Part shown: positions 31,832 to 36,428 of the stretch, one piece after another | Layout of the letters: every line of letters starts with the position of its first letter | Numbering within the stretch: position 1 is the first letter of the stretch | NCBI GenBank assembly: GCA_902779315.1 | Contig: CACZBC010000021.1 | Coordinates: forward strand, 1 to 36,428 | Length of the DNA stretch: 36,428 bases | Direction of reading: 5' to 3' | From: an uncultured Bacteroidales bacterium | GTDB taxonomy: Bacteria; Bacteroidota; Bacteroidia; Bacteroidales; Bacteroidaceae | Notes under the pieces: model-generated | The model's database searches: none | What the model saw: the letters and a program-made list of their open reading frames with translations, nothing else | Told to the model about the DNA's origin: nothing | Translations under genes and position numbers: made by a program

Positions 31832-33251
31832 ACATGTCTACGATGAGTTCGCCAAAGATTGTGTTGGCCCATGCGAACCAACTGCGAGTGAAGTCTTCTG
31901 CATTATCCTTGTTGAAGGACTCGTGCATAAAGCCTTTGCCGCCATCGGTCTTAAGGATTTCCTGCACGCACCACTCCTTCTCAGCACGGTCATTAGTGGT
32001 GAATGCCTTCATCACCAAGCTCATAGGCCAAGGCTTATCGAGTCCGCAGTGAGGACCCCCAATGCCTTCGCCAGCCTTTCCTTTGAAGAAGTAAGGATTG
32101 TCCTCACTCCAAACGAACTTGCGCGTATTTTGATAAATGGGATCGTCAATAGCGACATCGGTCAGGTAGGGCAGACAAAGCAGGCTGGGAGCATTGCTGT
32201 CATCCATCAGGAGATAGCTTCCGTAGCCGTCAACTTCGAAGGCATAGATGGGACCATACTTGGGATGTTCCACAACGGCATATTCCTTCAAGGCTGCTTC
32301 CACCTGGCTTGCCATCTGCTCACATTCCCCAGCAAGCACCTTTTCCTTGTTCACGTCGCGAAGAATGGTTGCAGCTTTACGCAGAACACTTACTGCAAAG
32401 AAGTTCGAAGGCACAAGGTATGGGAAGATTGTGCTGTCGTCACTGGGACGGAAAGCACTGGCAATGAGTCCGCATGCTTTACCAGGATGGCCGTAGCCTG
32501 CGTTGCTGCGAGTATCGTGCAATGCCTTGGTGTTGCGACGGAAGTGGTAGTTGGTCTTGTATCCATTCCAGTTCTGCTGGTCGCGGAACACGTCGAGTGT
32601 GGCGCGTACTACTTTGAGCCAAGTCTCGTCGAAGATGCTGTTATCACCTGTCTTCTGCCAATAAGCATAAGCCAAGCGGAGAGGATAGCAAAGAGAGTCA
32701 ATCTCGTACTTGCGCTCGTGCAACATCTTATTCATCTTTGTCTCGTCTGTCTGCCATTCACCATCTTTTGGCTTGATGTTGAAGGCATTGGCATAGGGAT
32801 CGATAAGGATGCATGCGAACTGACGACGGATGACGCCACGAATGAGATGACGCAGCGGCTCGTCCTGATTCACATAGCGAAGGTAGGGCCAAACTTGTGC
32901 TGCACTGTCGCGCAACCACATAGCTTCAATGTCGCCAGTAATGACAAATGTATCGTCGTCACCACTCTCGTTGCTGTACCAAACAGTCGTGTCGAGCGTG
33001 TTAGGGAAGCAGTTAACGAACATCCAATACAGTTTGGGATCAATTGCGGTCAATTTCTGCTTGAGGTCGATTATTTGCTTCTCGACAGCTTCACTGCGGA
33101 AGAGTCGCTTCTCTGGAGCAGGACGGAGGTCCTTGATAGTGCTTTGTACTGCCACTTGCTGCTTTTTTGCAGGCTCAGGGAAAGTGTAGTTCGTATTGCT
33201 GAAAGCGAACATTGGCGCGCTCATCAGCAGGGCAAACATTAGTTTCTTCAT
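31821..33251 (-). CDS. GH125 exo-alpha-1,6-mannosidase
   Basis: The protein is 476 aa with a signal peptide (MKKLMFALLMSAPMFAFS). The family's conserved blocks are seen: GDIEAMWLRDSAAQVWPYL (with the general acid Asp), LIDPYANAFN, then LCYPLRLAYAYWQKTGD, and near the end GGKGFMHESFNKDNAEDF with TRSWFAWANTIFGEL (base Glu region). GH125 enzymes are inverting, metal-independent, and remove alpha-1,6-linked mannose from yeast mannan or N-glycan cores. It lies between GH92 (19 bp upstream) and the transglutaminase gene (11-bp overlap), and is exported. Confidence 0.93.
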   Translation of the reverse strand: MKKLMFALLMSAPMFAFSNTNYTFPEPAKKQQVAVQSTIKDLRPAPEKRLFRSEAVEKQIIDLKQKLTAIDPKLYWMFVNCFPNTLDTTVWYSNESGDDDTFVITGDIEAMWLRDSAAQVWPYLRYVNQDEPLRHLIRGVIRRQFACILIDPYANAFNIKPKDGEWQTDETKMNKMLHERKYEIDSLCYPLRLAYAYWQKTGDNSIFDETWLKVVRATLDVFRDQQNWNGYKTNYHFRRNTKALHDTRSNAGYGHPGKACGLIASAFRPSDDSTIFPYLVPSNFFAVSVLRKAATILRDVNKEKVLAGECEQMASQVEAALKEYAVVEHPKYGPIYAFEVDGYGSYLLMDDSNAPSLLCLPYLTDVAIDDPIYQNTRKFVWSEDNPYFFKGKAGEGIGGPHCGLDKPWPMSLVMKAFTTNDRAEKEWCVQEILKTDGGKGFMHESFNKDNAEDFTRSWFAWANTIFGELIVDMYAE

Positions 33252-33270
33252 CGTTATCTCTTTTTTTACC

Positions 33271-35433
33271 TTATTTCGTCATGTAAACATCCAGCGTTCC
33301 ACCAGCCATGATCTGCTCGTGGGTGATGGTTGTACCCTTGAGGGTTTGGCCGTTCAGCACATACTTCTTGACGTAGATGGCTTTGTCGCTGCCTCCGTGG
33401 GTACGGATGGTGAAAGTCTTATCTTCGCCGACAGGAATGACAGCCTCTTCCACAATGGGCGAGCCAAGCTGATAAACGCCGCCACAAGGCTCAACCTGAT
33501 AGAAGCCGAGGGCTGAGAGGATGTACCAAGCAGACATCTGACCTACGTCCTCATTGCCGCAAAGACCTGCAGGCTGGTCTGTGTAAAGTTCGTCCATCAC
33601 TTGGCGAATCCACTTCTGTGCCTTGCGAGGTTGCCCAACATAATTATACATATAAAGGATGTGATGGCTGGGTTCGTTGCCATGAGCATACTGACCGATA
33701 AGGCCGGAAATGTCTGGAGCAGCACCTGCACCAAGGTCGCTACTTGCAGCCAAAAGGTCGTCGAGACGCTTGTCAAGAGCCTTGTCTCCACCCATCACCT
33801 CAGCAAGTCCCTTCACATCATGAGGAACGAGGAAGGTATACTGCCAGGGATTGCCTTCAGTATAGTCGCGTGTCTGCTGATTCGGGTTGAAGTTGGGAGG
33901 CAGAGGACGGAACTCTCCTTTGCTGTCAAGAGCGCGCATCACGTTCACTCGGCGGTCGTAGAGCTTCTTGTAGTTCATGCTGATCTCATAGAAACGAACG
34001 CTGTCTTCCTTGTGACCAAGTTTTCCTGCGAGTTGAGCTGCTGCCCAAGATGCTATGAAGTACTCCATGCTCTTGCCGACAACCTCGCCTTCGCGACCGT
34101 CGTAAGGCAGATAACCAAGTTCTGCAAGATAGTCTTTACCACGAAGAGGAACTCGACGAACCTTTGCGAATTCAGTGGGAAGCATGCTTGCACAAACTGC
34201 TTCGTAAGCCTCGTCAATGTCAATATCGCCAGCCTCTCCCTTCAGAATGATATCAGCCAGAACGGGAACGGCAGGCTCGCCCACCATGCAATAGGTGTCG
34301 TTACTTACGAGATGCCAAACTGGCAGTTCGCCCCATTCGCGATAGATGGCGAGCATCGTCTTGGCATAATCGCGCATACGGTCAGGCATAATGATGGTTG
34401 CCAAAGGATGAGCGGCACGATAAGTGTCCCAAAGACTCCAGGTTGTGAGCGTATTATAGTCAGCTCCGCGATGAACCTTAAAGTCCGCACCCATATAGTC
34501 ACCCGTCACATCGTTCCAAAGTTGGGGAGCTACCATGTAGTGGTACATTGCCGTATAGAAGATGGTACGCTCGCGTTCCGTACGGAAAGTCGCTTTGATG
34601 CGGGAGAGTTGCTCGTTCCAAGCCTCGACTGCAGCTTTTGCAGTACCGTCGAAGTCAAAGCCATTAGGCTGCTCGACATTCATGTTGATGAGCGCATTAG
34701 CCTCGCTTGTGGGTGAAAGAGCCACTTTAACCATCACATCATCACCAGGTCCGACCTCGAAGGTGGCCTGTCCGTACTTCGCATTCAGGCCTTCGCTCAG
34801 CCAGTTATGAATGGACTTGCTGAACTTCATGCAGAAATAGACAATCTGATCGTTTGCCCAACCATGACTGCGACGATAGCCCATCAGAGTATAGTCGTCA
34901 ACAGGAACAACACGAGTATCTGTAGCTTGGTCGCCGATGGTATTTTCCAAGTCGATAATGATGCGAGCATTGTTGCTGCCTTTTGGGAAGGTGAAACGAT
35001 AGAGAGCGGTACGCTCAGTTGCAGTCACCTCAGCCTTGATGTGGAAGCGGTCCAATATGACTTGGTAATAACCAGGCTCCACAACCTCCGATTCGTGACT
35101 GTATTCGCTGGCAATACCTTCGCGAGAAAGCTCCAGATCGCCATAAGCAGGCATCAGACCGATGTCTCCCAAGTCGCCGCAACCAGTACCGCTCAAATGC
35201 ATTTGGGCAAAACCGATAATCTTCTTGCCACTCTCATGATAGCCGGAACACCAGTCCCAACCCGTCTCAATCTGTGTCGGACCAGCATTCACCATACCAA
35301 AAGGCACGTTGGCACCCACGAAAACATGGCCGTGATCGCCTGTACCGATGACGGGATTGACGTACTGTGCAAAGTTTTCAGCCTGTGCCGTAACAGCAAA
35401 CATCAGGCCGAGAAGGAAAAATTTACTTTTCAT
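33271..35433 (-). CDS. GH92 alpha-mannosidase
   Basis: The protein is 720 aa from the ATG at 35433. The open frame runs to 35580, but MKSKFFLLGLMFAVTAQA is a signal peptide and the -7 box lies upstream of it. Family blocks are YVNPVIGTGDHGHVFVGANV, GYHESGKKIIGFAQMHLSGTG and, near the C terminus, GLCGNEDVGQMSAWYILSALG. GH92 enzymes are calcium-dependent, inverting and exo-acting on alpha-1,2/1,3/1,4-mannosides. It is the first gene of the GH92-GH125-transglutaminase operon. A strong promoter match is at 35467-35497. Confidence 0.95.
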   Translation of the reverse strand: MKSKFFLLGLMFAVTAQAENFAQYVNPVIGTGDHGHVFVGANVPFGMVNAGPTQIETGWDWCSGYHESGKKIIGFAQMHLSGTGCGDLGDIGLMPAYGDLELSREGIASEYSHESEVVEPGYYQVILDRFHIKAEVTATERTALYRFTFPKGSNNARIIIDLENTIGDQATDTRVVPVDDYTLMGYRRSHGWANDQIVYFCMKFSKSIHNWLSEGLNAKYGQATFEVGPGDDVMVKVALSPTSEANALINMNVEQPNGFDFDGTAKAAVEAWNEQLSRIKATFRTERERTIFYTAMYHYMVAPQLWNDVTGDYMGADFKVHRGADYNTLTTWSLWDTYRAAHPLATIIMPDRMRDYAKTMLAIYREWGELPVWHLVSNDTYCMVGEPAVPVLADIILKGEAGDIDIDEAYEAVCASMLPTEFAKVRRVPLRGKDYLAELGYLPYDGREGEVVGKSMEYFIASWAAAQLAGKLGHKEDSVRFYEISMNYKKLYDRRVNVMRALDSKGEFRPLPPNFNPNQQTRDYTEGNPWQYTFLVPHDVKGLAEVMGGDKALDKRLDDLLAASSDLGAGAAPDISGLIGQYAHGNEPSHHILYMYNYVGQPRKAQKWIRQVMDELYTDQPAGLCGNEDVGQMSAWYILSALGFYQVEPCGGVYQLGSPIVEEAVIPVGEDKTFTIRTHGGSDKAIYVKKYVLNGQTLKGTTITHEQIMAGGTLDVYMTK

Positions 35434-35466
35434 CGTTATAGCTTGTTTATTGTAGAAAATTTGGTA

Positions 35467-35497
35467 CAAAGATACGAAAAAGAAACGAAAGGCCCAA
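35467..35497 (-). promoter_or_regulatory. Promoter of the GH92-GH125-transglutaminase operon
   Basis: On the minus strand, TTG (35497-35495), a 20-nt spacer and TATCTTTG (35474-35467) match the Bacteroidetes primary consensus, 34 nt before the start codon at 35433. Confidence 0.8.
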
Positions 35498-35590
35498 GCC
35501 ATCCGGCATAATTCTTCATCTCGGAAACCTTTTTCCCTGCCTGACTCTATATTAGTCCAACAAAGCACATCCACAAGCACCCAGTCATGT

Positions 35591-35678
35591 TTGCAAACTA
35601 GGCACGTTACATTTGCAATCGTATAACGTTACGTTGGCAATCGTATAACGTTACGTTGGCCAACGACACACGCCACGT
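35591..35678. repeat. 22-nt-period degenerate tandem repeat, locus R6
   Basis: Units start at 35591, 35613, 35635 and 35657. Units two and three are almost identical (GCAATCGTATAACGTTACGT). The fourth carries CCAACGACACACG, matching R3. It lies between the GH92 promoter and the rplQ terminator. Confidence 0.9.
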
Positions 35679-35712
35679 TTTGAAACACCCCTGCCCACGA
35701 TCGCCTATACAA

Positions 35713-35750
35713 CAAAAAGCCGCTCCATCCTTCACGGACGAAGCGGCTTC
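35713..35750 (-). terminator. Rho-independent terminator of the rpoA-rplQ operon
   Basis: The stem AAGCCGCT/AGCGGCTT has an inner TCC/GGA pairing. On the minus strand it is followed by a T-run (TTTTTG), about 18 bp past the rplQ stop codon. Confidence 0.85.
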
Positions 35751-35767
35751 ATTATTGCAATTTAGAA

Positions 35768-36289
35768 TTATTCTTGAGCTTCTTCTGCAGGAGCTGCAGT
35801 CTCTGCAACCTCTGCTGCGGGTGCCTCTGCTTCTGCTACTGGAGCAGCCTCTTCAGCTGCGGGAGCAGTTGTAGCCTTCTTCGAAGAACGACGTGTACGC
35901 TTTGCCTTCTTAGCTGTCTTTGCCATATTCTCATCGAAATCAACGAGCTCGATGAAGCACATGGGAGCAGCATCGCTAGCACGGAAGCCAGTCTTGATGA
36001 TGCGAGTGTAACCACCAGGACGATCGGCAACAGCCTTAGAGATAGTGGTAAACAGTTCCGTAATAGCGTGCTTGTCCTGCAGATAGCTGAACACGACACG
36101 ACGTGAATTAGTAGTATCCTCCTTCGACTTAGTGATCAGAGGCTCTACATACTTCTTCAAGGCCTTTGCCTTGGCGAGGGTCGTAGTGATTCTTTTGTGC
36201 ATGATCAGGGACACGGCCATGTTGCTCAACATAGCTGCTCTGTGGGATGCAGTACGACCCAGATGGTTGAATTTCTTATTATGTCTCAT
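35768..36289 (-). CDS. rplQ: 50S ribosomal protein L17 with acidic Ala-rich tail
   Basis: The protein is 173 aa. The L17 core is seen in [20 protein letters not shown], then [20 protein letters not shown] and [20 protein letters not shown]. After about residue 121 comes a Lys/Arg stretch ([16 protein letters not shown]) and then a low-complexity Ala/Glu/Pro tail ending in EEAQE. L17 in many bacteria ends near 115-130 residues, so the tail is an extension of the kind seen in Bacteroidetes L17. It is 6 bp downstream of rpoA, the usual order. Confidence 0.97.
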   Translation of the reverse strand: MRHNKKFNHLGRTASHRAAMLSNMAVSLIMHKRITTTLAKAKALKKYVEPLITKSKEDTTNSRRVVFSYLQDKHAITELFTTISKAVADRPGGYTRIIKTGFRASDAAPMCFIELVDFDENMAKTAKKAKRTRRSSKKATTAPAAEEAAPVAEAEAPAAEVAETAAPAEEAQE

Positions 36290-36295
36290 GACTTT

Positions 36296-36428
36296 TTATT
36301 CTTTATCTAATTTATATTTAGAAATATCAGTTCCAAACGACAGATTCAGACTCTCGAGCAAATCATCAAGCTCCGTGAGCGATTTCTTGCCGAAGTTCCT
36401 GAACTTGAGCAGGTCGGTCTTGTTGTAC
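36296..36428 (-). CDS. rpoA: RNA polymerase alpha subunit, C-terminal end (cut by window edge)
   Basis: The last 43 complete codons before the stop are visible: [20 protein letters not shown], then [20 protein letters not shown] and [15 protein letters not shown] is the conserved segment of the alpha C-terminal domain that contacts UP elements and activators. The order rpoA-rplQ is the normal end of the ribosomal protein cluster. Confidence 0.93.
   Translation of the reverse strand, partial: YNKTDLLKFRNFGKKSLTELDDLLESLNLSFGTDISKYKLDKE

Noticed and set aside
31749-33242. 497-codon plus-strand open frame
   Set aside because: It runs opposite the GH125 gene, whose family blocks are intact; the predicted product is unlike any family known to me.
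33601-34716. 371-codon plus-strand open frame
   Set aside because: It is antisense to GH92 and shows no signal peptide, domain or start-site support.
35434-35580. 49-residue N-terminal extension of GH92
   Set aside because: The extension contains the promoter (35467-35497) and precedes a clear signal peptide starting at 35433.

Overview
The window looks like a chromosome segment from a Prevotella-type member of the Bacteroidales. The evidence is the recurring promoter shape TTG-N19/20-TAnnTTTG upstream of most transcription units, together with family content typical of that group: GH92 and GH125 mannosidases, a sulfatase-maturase-type radical SAM enzyme, lipoprotein signals, a type IX-secretion-like C-terminal domain, and DUF4248 and HU-like accessory proteins. 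No rRNA, tRNA, CRISPR array, transposase or integrase was recognised.

Layout, left to right. (1) 1-1140 is an accessory patch. It holds the 5' end of an HU-like gene (minus), a divergent DUF4248 gene, a 22-nt-period repeat array, and a 155-bp inverted-repeat element with an AT-rich core. (2) 1202-6049 (minus) is a compact run: AraC regulator, GH5 mannanase-like lipoprotein, M24B Xaa-Pro aminopeptidase, C1B peptidase. (3) 6194-10414 (minus) is a tight operon: C1B peptidase, rbfA, LolC/E-like permease, radical SAM/SPASM maturase. (4) 10544-11823 holds a second repeat array abutting a second inverted-repeat element, a small Cys-containing protein and a glutathione peroxidase lipoprotein. (5) 11957-15993 (plus) is a mannose-use operon: phosphomannose isomerase, ROK sugar kinase, MFS sugar transporter. 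(6) 16186-19511 (minus) holds frr-rsgA-argB and then an ECF sigma factor with a putative anti-sigma partner, preceded by an ECF-type promoter. (7) 19642-23879 (plus) is a surface or polyphosphate-related cluster: VTC-domain protein, DUF4956, DUF2490, a small secreted protein, and a DUF4353 carbohydrate-binding-like protein. (8) 23958-26921 (minus) has Dabb-rfbA and the cytochrome c biogenesis pair ccsA/resB. (9) 27024-29202 (plus) has xth and a polysaccharide flippase. (10) 29336-35433 (minus) is an alpha-mannan/N-glycan operon: GH92, GH125, and a transglutaminase-core lipoprotein. (11) 35768-36428 (minus) has rplQ and the 3' end of rpoA.

Mannose is the metabolic theme. A beta-mannanase-like GH5 and the alpha-mannosidases GH92/GH125 could release mannose, and the MFS-ROK-isomerase operon could import, phosphorylate and convert it to fructose-6-phosphate. 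No SusC/SusD pair is present, so these are not complete polysaccharide utilisation loci.

The most unusual signal is not a gene. Six intergenic loci, about 5.5-10 kb apart, carry degenerate tandem arrays with an exact 22-nt period built round TTGSCAA and an ACACGT-like block. In addition there are two paralogous inverted-repeat/AT-rich elements, and dispersed repeats that have entered protein-coding genes in frame (lolC/E N terminus, rbfA C terminus, two places in the mannose isomerase). Together these suggest a genome colonised by several small non-autonomous repeat families whose roles are unknown.
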